Shown here: in pieces, positions 35,471 to 42,691 of the stretch
Layout: each line of letters opens with the position of its first letter
How positions within the stretch are numbered: the first letter of the stretch is position 1
Assembly (NCBI RefSeq): GCF_022370755.2
Contig: NZ_CP092364.2
Span: 5,456,001 to 5,520,000, forward strand
Origin: Mycolicibacterium goodii
Lineage (GTDB): Bacteria > Actinomycetota > Actinomycetes > Mycobacteriales > Mycobacteriaceae
Direction of reading: 5' to 3'
Length of the DNA stretch: 64,000 nt
The notes under the pieces: generated by a model
What the model saw: only the letters and a program-made list of their open reading frames with translations
Databases searched by the model: none
What the model was told of the DNA's origin: nothing
Made by a program: the position numbers and the translations under genes

Positions 35471-36559
35471 GTGACTACCGCAAAGGTGCCACCGGCCGTC
35501 GTGGTCCGCACCGTCGAACGTGTCCGCCACCACCTGCGCAGGCTGGTCCTGCGCAGTGTCCCGCCGCAGGCCGCGATGCTCGAGCTCCTTCTCGGCGCGT
35601 GGGTGGCCCAGGGCGTCACCGCGGCCGCGCAGCTGGGCGTGGCCGATGCACTTTCTGCTGGTCCGCTGCGTGCCGACGAGCTCGCCCGACGGGTCGGCGC
35701 CGACGCCGACGCGCTGGACCGTCTGATGCGCGCGCTGGTCGGTGAAGGTGTGTTCCGGCGCACCCGAGACGGGCGTTACGCCCTCAATCCGCTGGGTGAG
35801 ACATTGCGCACGGACGCACCGGTGTCGATGGCCGGTATGGCCAAGTTCGTCGGCGCGCCGCAGCACCGCGAGCATTGGAGCCACCTCGCCGACGCGGTGC
35901 GGACCGGCGAGTCCGTGATCCACACGCTGCGCGGGATGGAGCCGTTCGAGTACATGGCTGCCCAGCCAGAACTCGGTGCGATCTTCAACGACGCCATGAC
36001 CAGCATGTCCGAGTTCGCGATCACCCCGCTGGTCGCGGCCTACGACTTCACCCCATTCGGCACGATCGCCGACATCGGCGGTGGGCACGGACGCATGCTG
36101 TCGGCCATCCTGGCGAGCACCACCGGCTCGAGGGGTGTGCTCTACGACCTGCCCCACGTCGTCGAGGGCGCGCCGGACATGCTCACCCGCCACGGCGTGC
36201 TCGACCGCGTGCGGGTGGTGCCCGGGTCCTTCTTCGACTCCGTGCCCGAGGGCGCCGACCTCTACGTGCTCAAGAACATCATCCACGACTGGGCCGATGA
36301 GCCCGCGGCGGCGATCCTGCGCAACGTGCGGGCCGCCGCGCGGCCCGGTGCCACACTCCTGCTGATCGAGGGCGTCATCCCCGACCACGACCGCCAGATT
36401 CCGCTCAAGTGGGTCGACATCGAGATGCTCATCGGCAACGCGGCCAGGGAACGCACCGAGGCGCAGTACCGCAAGCTCTACGCCGAGGCCGGCTTCAGAC
36501 TCACCCGCGTGGTGCCCACGGCATGCCCGTACAGCCTCATCGAGGGTGTCGCGGTCTGA
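35471..36559 (+). CDS. SAM-dependent O-methyltransferase, dimerising (methyltransf_2) type
   Basis: A 362-residue small-molecule O-methyltransferase. The N-terminal winged-helix dimerisation domain (GVADALSAGPLRADELARR) is followed by the catalytic domain with IADIGGGHGRMLSA (SAM site), YDLPHVVEGA, and LYVLKNIIHDWADEPA, where the His-Asp region is the usual catalytic base. Members methylate phenolics, polyketides or quinone-like compounds. GTG 35471 is probably leaderless. It is convergent with the lipoprotein gene (9-nt gap) and divergent from mksF. Substrate unknown. Confidence 0.85.
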   Translation: MTTAKVPPAVVVRTVERVRHHLRRLVLRSVPPQAAMLELLLGAWVAQGVTAAAQLGVADALSAGPLRADELARRVGADADALDRLMRALVGEGVFRRTRDGRYALNPLGETLRTDAPVSMAGMAKFVGAPQHREHWSHLADAVRTGESVIHTLRGMEPFEYMAAQPELGAIFNDAMTSMSEFAITPLVAAYDFTPFGTIADIGGGHGRMLSAILASTTGSRGVLYDLPHVVEGAPDMLTRHGVLDRVRVVPGSFFDSVPEGADLYVLKNIIHDWADEPAAAILRNVRAAARPGATLLLIEGVIPDHDRQIPLKWVDIEMLIGNAARERTEAQYRKLYAEAGFRLTRVVPTACPYSLIEGVAV

Positions 36560-36568
36560 TCCGCGCCG

Positions 36569-37096
36569 CTACCCATCCGAAGCGCACGGCGACGTCGCGC
36601 GCACATCGAGTCCGTAGACGCCGCCCGCTGTGGTCTCGGCCTTGACCGAGACCACGTACCCGCGGGCGTCCCGATAGCTCTTGTGCGTGGGCGAGGCCGG
36701 CTCTGGCCGATCCGACGGGATGGGCTCGAAACCCTGCTCGAGCAGGGTGTCGATGCGACTCAGGGCCCCATCGACGAGTTCGGGGGCCGGGTCGACCTGC
36801 CATTCGTCGACCTGCACCTTCCACGGCGGACCGACGGACATCAACGCGTCGTCGGTGCGGCAGCCGATCTTGCGGGCCATGGCCGGATCGGGGTCGACGG
36901 GCCTGCCGATGATCATGGAGACGTAGCCCGCCGCGACGCGGGCGGCCTCGGTGACGGTGAGCTCGGTCGGTGATGTCATCGGAGGCTGCGCCTTCTGCTC
37001 GTCGGTCGAATCCGCGCCGGTGGGACCGCACGCACTGGTGGCGATGAGCACCGCGGCCACCAGTCTGGTCATGAAAACTGCTGCGGGAAGCCTCAT
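36569..37096 (-). CDS. Putative lipoprotein, third gene of the EspC-like/WXG-hydrolase trio
   Basis: A 175-residue exported protein. Its hydrophobic N-terminus ends in AVLIATSAC, a plausible but non-canonical lipobox with cysteine near residue 23. The mature part has one further cysteine pair (GCRTDD and SPCASDG) and no domain I recognise. ATG at 37096 overlaps the stop of the alpha/beta hydrolase gene as ATGA, so it is made in step with that protein. It could be an immunity protein, chaperone or anchoring partner for the hydrolase; this is inference. Confidence 0.75.
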   Translation of the reverse strand: MRLPAAVFMTRLVAAVLIATSACGPTGADSTDEQKAQPPMTSPTELTVTEAARVAAGYVSMIIGRPVDPDPAMARKIGCRTDDALMSVGPPWKVQVDEWQVDPAPELVDGALSRIDTLLEQGFEPIPSDRPEPASPTHKSYRDARGYVVSVKAETTAGGVYGLDVRATSPCASDG

Positions 37097-38973
37097 TTCA
37101 CCGGCACCCGCGGCCCGAGTTCGGGATTGTCCGTCACGCGGGGATTATCCCACGGATTCTGCCGTCTTTCGTAGGATCCGTTGTCATCCCACGGGAGTCG
37201 GGGCGCCTTCGGTGCGGCACCGCCGCGCGCCTGATCGGCGGCCTCGTCACCGAAATCCCCGTCGTCGCCGAGATCGATGTCGACGTAATTGGTCTGGATC
37301 CCGCGCTCGACGTAACCGGTCGCCTCACCGCCGCTGACGACCGCGACCATGTTCCGGAACGCATCCGAATCGTAGTCGTCCCAGTACTTTCCGTGCCCGT
37401 CGGGTCCGACGATGACCTGGTTGGGATGCGCACCTTCCGCGCTGTAGTACCCGGTGTCGAGTCGCGTCACGCCCGGTATGTTGTCCGGATCGGTGGCCGA
37501 GGGCAGCCCGCCGAGCGGGTTGCCGATCCGTCCGTCGGTGTTGTGCGGGATACCCGGGATCGAGTCGACTCCCGGAATGCTGGAAAGAGCCACGTCGCGC
37601 GGCAGTGACTGGACCAGACCGATCGGGTCTCCCGGCGCCGTCATCGAATACCGCTGCACATTCGGGTTCGGGTTGGAGTAGTCCCCGGTGAGGATCCCGG
37701 TGCCGGCCGACGACGCATGCAGGACCCGGTCGGCGCGCAGACCCAGCTGTTCGGCGGTTCCGACGATGGCCCCGCCATACGAGTGGCCGATGTAGGAGAC
37801 TGGCGTGCCCGGCGCGCCAACGCCCACCTCACGGTCGATCTCGTGTCCGAACGACACCAGCTTCGGAGCCATCGACGCGGCATAGGACGGGTCGGCCGCC
37901 TTGTCCAATCCCTGCGGGAAGTCACCGTCCATGTAGAGGAACACCGGTGATCCGGACTGTTTCGACAGTTCAACGGCCGAAGCATGATTCGATCCGCTGC
38001 CGTTGAGGTTGGTGTTGGTTCCCGGCACGACGACGCCGACGCCTTTGATTCCGGGCTTGATCTCGCCGATCATCTCGATCATGCGCCCGTTGCCGTCGGG
38101 TGAGAAGGCGACGAACTTGCGGGGCACCAGTTTCCCGCTGCCCGCCGGATCCTTGATCGGGGTCAGCATGGCCTGCAACTGCTGAACCCTCGCCTCGTCG
38201 GGCGGTTGCTCGGCGAGTTCGTCGTCGAGCGCGTCGCGGATGTTGATGTCGTTGGCTTCGATTCTGGTCTCGAACGGAACGCCGTCGGTGTTGCCCATCA
38301 CCTCCGGATCGGCGAGCACCATTTCGTGCACGGTCTCCGGGCTCAGCCCGGCGATGAACTCCCGGCGCTCGTCGGGTGTCATCCCGGCGAGGCGATCCAC
38401 GAGCGCCTTGGGATTGGTGGGTGGGGGTGACGCCGGTGCCGGCGCGTGTGCGGCTAATCCGGCGACGGCGTCGCGGATCTGCTGTCCGACGGCCGCATCG
38501 GTGGCATCGAACCGCGAGAGCATCGACTTGAGTTCGGCCGACGCGTGCGCGGCGAGCGCCTTGAGGATCATCGCCTGTACCGGGCTGACCGTGGCGTAGA
38601 AGTCGAGCACGCTGCCCGGGCGGATCGACACCGTGCCGTCGTCTGCGACCTGCCAGCCCCGCGCGTGCAACTCGTCGACGTAGTTCACGATCCGGTTGCG
38701 TTGCTGTGCCAGGTCGGCGCCACCCGCCTGCAGCGCCGACTGCAGCGCGGTCAGCGAGTCGTGCAACTGCTGCATGTGCTGCAGCGAACGGGAGGCGTCG
38801 TCGACGGCGGCGTCCGAGGACGCGCCGGTCCAGCCGCGCCGCAGATCGTCGATGACCGCACGCTGCTTGTCCATCTGGGCCTGCAGTGTCGCAGCGCGGC
38901 CGCCGATGTCCGCACCGGCCCGCGCGAGCGCCTCGGGGTTGGACGACCGGACCTCCGATATCGAACCCGGCAT
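37093..38973 (-). CDS. WXG-like N-terminal domain fused to an alpha/beta hydrolase (PF06259 type)
   Basis: A 626-residue protein. Residues 1-100 form a helical hairpin with W48-T-G50 at the turn, as in WXG100/ESX substrates. A helical linker with a proline-rich stretch (175-190) leads to an alpha/beta-hydrolase domain from about 285, with the nucleophile elbow G-H-S398-Y-G-G at 396-401 preceded by VPGTNTNLN. The Asp/Gly-rich C-terminal 80 residues look disordered. No Sec signal is present. It starts 2 nt after the EspC-like gene and overlaps the lipoprotein gene, so a type VII-secreted esterase or lipase (or toxin) is likely. Esterase activity is inferred from the motif. Confidence 0.82.
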   Translation of the reverse strand: MPGSISEVRSSNPEALARAGADIGGRAATLQAQMDKQRAVIDDLRRGWTGASSDAAVDDASRSLQHMQQLHDSLTALQSALQAGGADLAQQRNRIVNYVDELHARGWQVADDGTVSIRPGSVLDFYATVSPVQAMILKALAAHASAELKSMLSRFDATDAAVGQQIRDAVAGLAAHAPAPASPPPTNPKALVDRLAGMTPDERREFIAGLSPETVHEMVLADPEVMGNTDGVPFETRIEANDINIRDALDDELAEQPPDEARVQQLQAMLTPIKDPAGSGKLVPRKFVAFSPDGNGRMIEMIGEIKPGIKGVGVVVPGTNTNLNGSGSNHASAVELSKQSGSPVFLYMDGDFPQGLDKAADPSYAASMAPKLVSFGHEIDREVGVGAPGTPVSYIGHSYGGAIVGTAEQLGLRADRVLHASSAGTGILTGDYSNPNPNVQRYSMTAPGDPIGLVQSLPRDVALSSIPGVDSIPGIPHNTDGRIGNPLGGLPSATDPDNIPGVTRLDTGYYSAEGAHPNQVIVGPDGHGKYWDDYDSDAFRNMVAVVSGGEATGYVERGIQTNYVDIDLGDDGDFGDEAADQARGGAAPKAPRLPWDDNGSYERRQNPWDNPRVTDNPELGPRVPVK

Positions 38974-38975
38974 CG

Positions 38976-39275
38976 TCAGTCCATGGTTCGGATCAGGCGA
39001 TGGGCCGACTCACCGTCGGTGCGCTCGTAGGCCGCCGCGGCTTGGGAGAGCCTGTCCGCGTGGGCGACAACCTCGTCGGCGACCGCCTTCACCGCCGCGT
39101 CGACGATGGGAGCGGCATGTACGCAGGCTCGGCCGCTCTGCAGGCCTGAGACCGCAGGGACCGCGGCGCTCAACAGATCTCCGATACCGAGGCCACCGAT
39201 GGCCGCACCGACCGCGGTCTCGTCCGCGGCAGCCGAGCGCAGTTGACCTGGAGCAACTTTCAGCGGTGAGCCCAC
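38976..39275 (-). CDS. EspC-like small protein with type VII secretion signal
   Basis: A 99-residue protein of the EspC/DUF2580 type. Two helical stretches are separated by a Gly/Pro-containing turn, and the C-terminal helix carries Y83-x3-D87 (AAYERTD), the YxxxD signal recognised by mycobacterial ESX systems. GTG 39275 has no ribosome site, but TAGGCT lies 6 nt upstream, so it is probably leaderless. It is followed at 2 nt by the WXG-hydrolase, making a likely co-secreted pair. No ESX core genes are in the window, so export would use a system encoded elsewhere. Confidence 0.8.
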   Translation of the reverse strand: MGSPLKVAPGQLRSAAADETAVGAAIGGLGIGDLLSAAVPAVSGLQSGRACVHAAPIVDAAVKAVADEVVAHADRLSQAAAAYERTDGESAHRLIRTMD

Positions 39276-39281
39276 ATCAGC

Positions 39282-39287
39282 AGCCTA
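39282..39287 (-). promoter_or_regulatory. Leaderless -10 element before the EspC-like gene
   Basis: Read on the minus strand, TAGGCT (TANNNT) lies 6 nt before the GTG at 39275, the same geometry as at 35459-35464. It would drive the three-gene EspC-like/hydrolase/lipoprotein operon. Confidence 0.45.
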
Positions 39288-39342
39288 ATGCCACCCACCG
39301 TGGCCTCCGAGCGGCAATTTGTGGCCGCTGTGGAGAAACCGG

Positions 39343-39975
39343 TTAACCCGAGCTACCCGCCGAGACCGGCGGTGTGCCTGCGTCCGACGGTGTGCCCTTC
39401 AGGCCGCGCCAGAACAGGTTGATCATCAACTCGGCGGCCTCGTCGACATCGGCGTCACCCGTGCTCACGCGGGTGGCGATGGCCTCGCCCGCGCCCACCA
39501 GAGCCACCGCCATCATCTCGAAGTCACTGTCGGGCTGGGGGTTACGCGTACCCGTGCTGAGCAGACGCGCGACCAGGTCGATGATGCGTTCGCGCCCCTC
39601 CCGCACCGTGTGCGCGAACGCCTGCGAACTCGTGGCCTGCGTGTAGAGCACCATCCACGAGGCGCGGTTGCGGTCGATGTAGCTGAGAAACGCCAGCACC
39701 GCGGTGCGCAGCAGTTCCTTGGGACTCTGGGTGAAGTCGATCTGACTGCGCACGGTGTCGACGAAACGGCCCAGCTCACGGTCGAGACACGCCCCGAACA
39801 GTTCTTCCTTCGAGCCGTAGTACAGGTACAGCATCGGCTTCGAGATCTCGGCCGTCGCCGCGATCGCATCCATGGACGTCTCGTGGTAGCCGTTCACCGA
39901 GAACATCTGCACCGCCGCGTCGAGCATCTGTTGCTCACGCACGGCCCGCGGCAGCCGCTTGGTTCCACCTGCCAT
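39343..39975 (-). CDS. TetR-family regulator (Rv0238-like)
   Basis: A 210-residue TetR repressor. The N-terminal helix-turn-helix is MDAIAATAEISKPMLYLYYGSK, with the recognition helix around residues 40-60, and the C-terminal domain is a divergent ligand pocket. ATG at 39975 has GTGGGG upstream. It is divergent from the amidohydrolase gene with 72 nt between the starts, where a 10-bp inverted repeat sits, so it probably controls itself and that gene. Position next to lpqI and aftD matches Rv0238. Confidence 0.88.
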   Translation of the reverse strand: MAGGTKRLPRAVREQQMLDAAVQMFSVNGYHETSMDAIAATAEISKPMLYLYYGSKEELFGACLDRELGRFVDTVRSQIDFTQSPKELLRTAVLAFLSYIDRNRASWMVLYTQATSSQAFAHTVREGRERIIDLVARLLSTGTRNPQPDSDFEMMAVALVGAGEAIATRVSTGDADVDEAAELMINLFWRGLKGTPSDAGTPPVSAGSSG

Positions 39976-39993
39976 CCCCACAGGGTAACCCGG

Positions 39994-40022
39994 CCGCCCG
40001 ACCCGTCGTCCCGGTCGGGCGG
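39994..40022. promoter_or_regulatory. Inverted repeat in the TetR/amidohydrolase divergent region
   Basis: CCGCCCGACC (39994-40003) and GGTCGGGCGG (40013-40022) are perfect complements around a 9-nt spacer. The element lies 19 nt from the TetR start and just upstream of GATACT, a probable -10 hexamer 6 nt before the amidohydrolase ATG. A candidate operator. Confidence 0.45.
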
Positions 40023-40047
40023 ACGCTCGGCCCCCGATACTGGGGGC

Positions 40048-41211
40048 ATGGACGTCTTCGAGGGTGTCGCGGCCGAGGTGCCCGAAGGGCTGGCCGATCA
40101 CCTGCGCACGGCCCGCCTGATCGATCACCACGTGCACGGGGCCAGTGCCGTCGCCGTCGACCGCGCCGGATTCGAGGCCTCGATCAACGAGGCGTCGACC
40201 GATCCGATCCCGGCTTTCATGACCCAGTTCGATTCGCCGCTGGGCCTGTCGATCCGGCGTTGGTGCGCACCGGTTCTGGGTCTGCCCGCCCACGCGGGTG
40301 CCGACGAGTACTTCGCCAGGCGCAGCGAGCTCGGCCCCGCCGAGCTGTCGTCGAGACTGCTGGCGCATGCCGGTGTCGAACGCTGGATCGTCGACACCGG
40401 CTTCGGCGGCGGGCTCGTCACCACACCCGAACAGCTCGCCGAACTCAGTGGCCGACCGGCCTCGCAGATCCTGCGCCTCGAGCGGATGGCCGAGGAACTG
40501 CTCGAATCCGGTCTCGAATCCTGGTCCGCCGCAGACGATTTCCTCCACCGGTTTCGCGGCGCACTGGACGCGGCAGCACGTTCGCCGCACATCGTGGGCA
40601 CCAAGACCATCGCCGCATACCGGACCGGCTTCGACATCGACTGGTCCCGCCCGTCCGACGACGAGGTCGCCGCACGAGCCCGCGCTGCGATGGAACGACC
40701 GCTGCGGCTGCAGGACCCGGTCCTCATCGCCTTCGGGGTGCACGAGGCCGCCGAACGGGGCCTGCCGGTGCAGGTGCACGTCGGGTTCGGGGACCGTGAC
40801 CTCGATCTGCACCGAACCGATCCGCTGCTGTTGTTGCCGTTGCTGCGCGCCATGGCGCCGGTGCCGGTGCTGCTGTTGCACTGCTATCCGTTTCATCGCC
40901 AGGCCGGTTATCTGGCCCAGGCGTTCGACCACGTGCACTTCGACGTCGGCCTGGCCGTCAACCACCTCGGCACACGGTCGATCGGGTTGATCGCGGAGGC
41001 CCTGGAGACGGCGCCGTTCGCCAAGCAGCTTTACTCGTCGGACGCGTTCGGACCGCCCGAGCTGCACCTGCTGGGCTCGGTGCTGTGGCGCCGCGCGATG
41101 GGGTTGGTGCTCGGCGGGTGGGTGCGGGCCGGGGACTGCACGGAAGCCGACGCCATCCGCATCGTCGACATGATCGGCGCGCAGAACGCCACGCGCGTGT
41201 ACCGGCTGTGA
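40048..41211 (+). CDS. Amidohydrolase-family metal-dependent hydrolase
   Basis: A 387-residue amidohydrolase_2 TIM-barrel protein. The metal motif is LIDHHVHG near residue 25, a later His lies in VQVHVGFGD, another in LLLHCYPFHRQAGYL, and the C-terminal aspartate in YSSDAFGPPE. The family includes decarboxylases and the FluG amidohydrolase half. ATG at 40048 follows GATACT by 6 nt and may be leaderless. It is convergent with lpqI (3-nt gap). Substrate unknown. Confidence 0.82.
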   Translation: MDVFEGVAAEVPEGLADHLRTARLIDHHVHGASAVAVDRAGFEASINEASTDPIPAFMTQFDSPLGLSIRRWCAPVLGLPAHAGADEYFARRSELGPAELSSRLLAHAGVERWIVDTGFGGGLVTTPEQLAELSGRPASQILRLERMAEELLESGLESWSAADDFLHRFRGALDAAARSPHIVGTKTIAAYRTGFDIDWSRPSDDEVAARARAAMERPLRLQDPVLIAFGVHEAAERGLPVQVHVGFGDRDLDLHRTDPLLLLPLLRAMAPVPVLLLHCYPFHRQAGYLAQAFDHVHFDVGLAVNHLGTRSIGLIAEALETAPFAKQLYSSDAFGPPELHLLGSVLWRRAMGLVLGGWVRAGDCTEADAIRIVDMIGAQNATRVYRL

Positions 41212-41214
41212 ACG

Positions 41215-42378
41215 TCAGCCGCAGCGCAGCGGACCCTTGACCGCGGCATTGCGCTGCACGGACGCGTCGACCGCGGCCTGGCTCAGCTCGCCGGATGCCA
41301 GCGCCTGCTCGAGCCGGTCGAGCACGGCGGGCACCTCGGCGGTGGTGATCCACAACGCGTTGTCGGCGCCGGCCTGCAGGGCCCGCAGCACGGCGTCGGC
41401 GACCCCGTAGCGCTGGTTGATCGCGCCCATGCTGGACAGGTCGTCGGTGTAGATCAGGCCGCCGAAGCCCGGGCCGCCGTAGCCGCCCGAGCGCAGCAGC
41501 GCGTAGGCGGCGGGGCTCAGGCTCGCCGGATCGGAGCCGGTCAGGCCCGGGACCTGCATGTGGCCCACCATGACAGCGACCGGCGGCTGCCCGGTCAGGG
41601 TGCGGTACGGCACGAGGTCGTTGTCCCGCAGAGCATCGAGCGGCGGCGTGGTCACCGCGCCGGTGTGCGAATCACCCGAGGCATGCCCGTGGCCGGGGAA
41701 GTGCTTGAGCACCGGGAGGACCCCGGCGTCGCGCAGACCGCGCGCGTAGGCGCCGGCGTACTCGGTGACGACCGCGGGATCGGAACCGAACGACCGATCA
41801 CCGATCACGGTGTCGGCCGCGGCGTCGGTGACGTCGACGACGGGGGCGAAGTCGACCGTGATCCCGAGTCCGCGCATCTTGTGCCCGCGGTCCAGCGCGA
41901 TGCCGTACACCTCGTCGGCGGTCTTGGTGCGCGCGAGCTCACGGGCCGAGGGCTGGCTGCCGATCAGCGACGCCAGCCGCGACACCCGGCCGCCTTCCTC
42001 GTCGACGCTGACCGCGAGCGGCAGCGGCGCCGCCGATGCGGCGATGTCGCCCAGGGAGCCGTCGGTGAGCATCGACAGATCCGTCCAGCTGCCGATCATG
42101 ATGCCGCCGACATGGTGATCTGCCACGACCGCACGCGCGTCAGCGGCGCCGGTCACGCCGACCGTGAGCAACTGGGCCAGCTTGTCGCGGGCGGGCAGCG
42201 CAGCGAGGTCACACGTCGCGGGGGCCGCGGGAAGCGGCGCGGTGGTGGCCATCGGCTGCATGTCGGGCGACCCGGAAGGCCCAGGTGAGGGGCCTGCGGC
42301 GGGTGGTGTGGCGGGTGAGCAGGCGAGCAGCAGCCCGGACAGCGCTACGAACGTCGCGAGAAGGCGCGGTGAAGCCAT
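41215..42378 (-). CDS. lpqI: Lipoprotein beta-N-acetylglucosaminidase (GH3, NagZ-like)
   Basis: A 387-residue exported glycoside hydrolase family 3 enzyme. Lipobox LLLAC with C20 ends the signal peptide, and a Pro/Gly/Ser-rich linker (residues 22-55) follows. The catalytic barrel has VDEEGGRVSR, the hallmark KHFPGHG at 225-231 with the GDSHTG loop supplying the acid/base His-Asp dyad, and the nucleophile region YTDDLSSMGA. It removes GlcNAc from muropeptides during peptidoglycan turnover. TAGGGT lies 8 nt before the ATG (42387-42392, minus strand), suggesting a very short or absent leader. Equivalent to LpqI (Rv0237). Confidence 0.94.
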   Translation of the reverse strand: MASPRLLATFVALSGLLLACSPATPPAAGPSPGPSGSPDMQPMATTAPLPAAPATCDLAALPARDKLAQLLTVGVTGAADARAVVADHHVGGIMIGSWTDLSMLTDGSLGDIAASAAPLPLAVSVDEEGGRVSRLASLIGSQPSARELARTKTADEVYGIALDRGHKMRGLGITVDFAPVVDVTDAAADTVIGDRSFGSDPAVVTEYAGAYARGLRDAGVLPVLKHFPGHGHASGDSHTGAVTTPPLDALRDNDLVPYRTLTGQPPVAVMVGHMQVPGLTGSDPASLSPAAYALLRSGGYGGPGFGGLIYTDDLSSMGAINQRYGVADAVLRALQAGADNALWITTAEVPAVLDRLEQALASGELSQAAVDASVQRNAAVKGPLRCG

Positions 42379-42471
42379 GGGCCTCGACCCTAGCCGGTGA
42401 CCGGGCCGGAATCGATCGTTCGGGGGCCTGACACCCTTCGCGGGCCGTCATGGGCATTGCTGCGGCCGTGT

Positions 42472-42477
42472 TAGGTT
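42472..42477 (+). promoter_or_regulatory. Leaderless -10 element before the DUF2613-type gene
   Basis: TAGGTT fits TANNNT and lies 6 nt before the GTG at 42484, which has no ribosome site. It probably drives the small membrane protein and aftD as one leaderless transcript. Confidence 0.45.
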
Positions 42478-42483
42478 GGCCGG

Positions 42484-42657
42484 GTGAACCGGTTCGTCGT
42501 ACCCTCTGCGGCCAGCATTGTGGTCGGCCTGTTGCTGGGCGCGGCCGCCGTCTTCGGAGTGACGCTGATGGTGCAGCAGGACACAAAGCCTCCGCTGCAA
42601 GCGGGCGATCCGGCGTCATCCGTCCTCAACCGGGTCGAGTACGGCGACCGTTCTTAG
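42484..42657 (+). CDS. Small DUF2613-type membrane/secreted protein (Rv0236A-like)
   Basis: A 57-residue protein with a single hydrophobic helix (ASIVVGLLLGAAAVFGVTL) near its N-terminus and a short hydrophilic tail ending in SSVLNRVEYGDRS. It matches the conserved actinobacterial small protein next to aftD (Rv0236A in M. tuberculosis). It probably sits in the membrane with the tail outside. It ends 34 nt before the first canonical aftD start and is likely co-transcribed. Function unknown; an arabinan-synthesis accessory role is suggested only by position. Confidence 0.85.
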   Translation: MNRFVVPSAASIVVGLLLGAAAVFGVTLMVQQDTKPPLQAGDPASSVLNRVEYGDRS

Positions 42658-42691
42658 TCCGGCCCCGCCGCTGTCGCGGCGCTGGCTGTGG

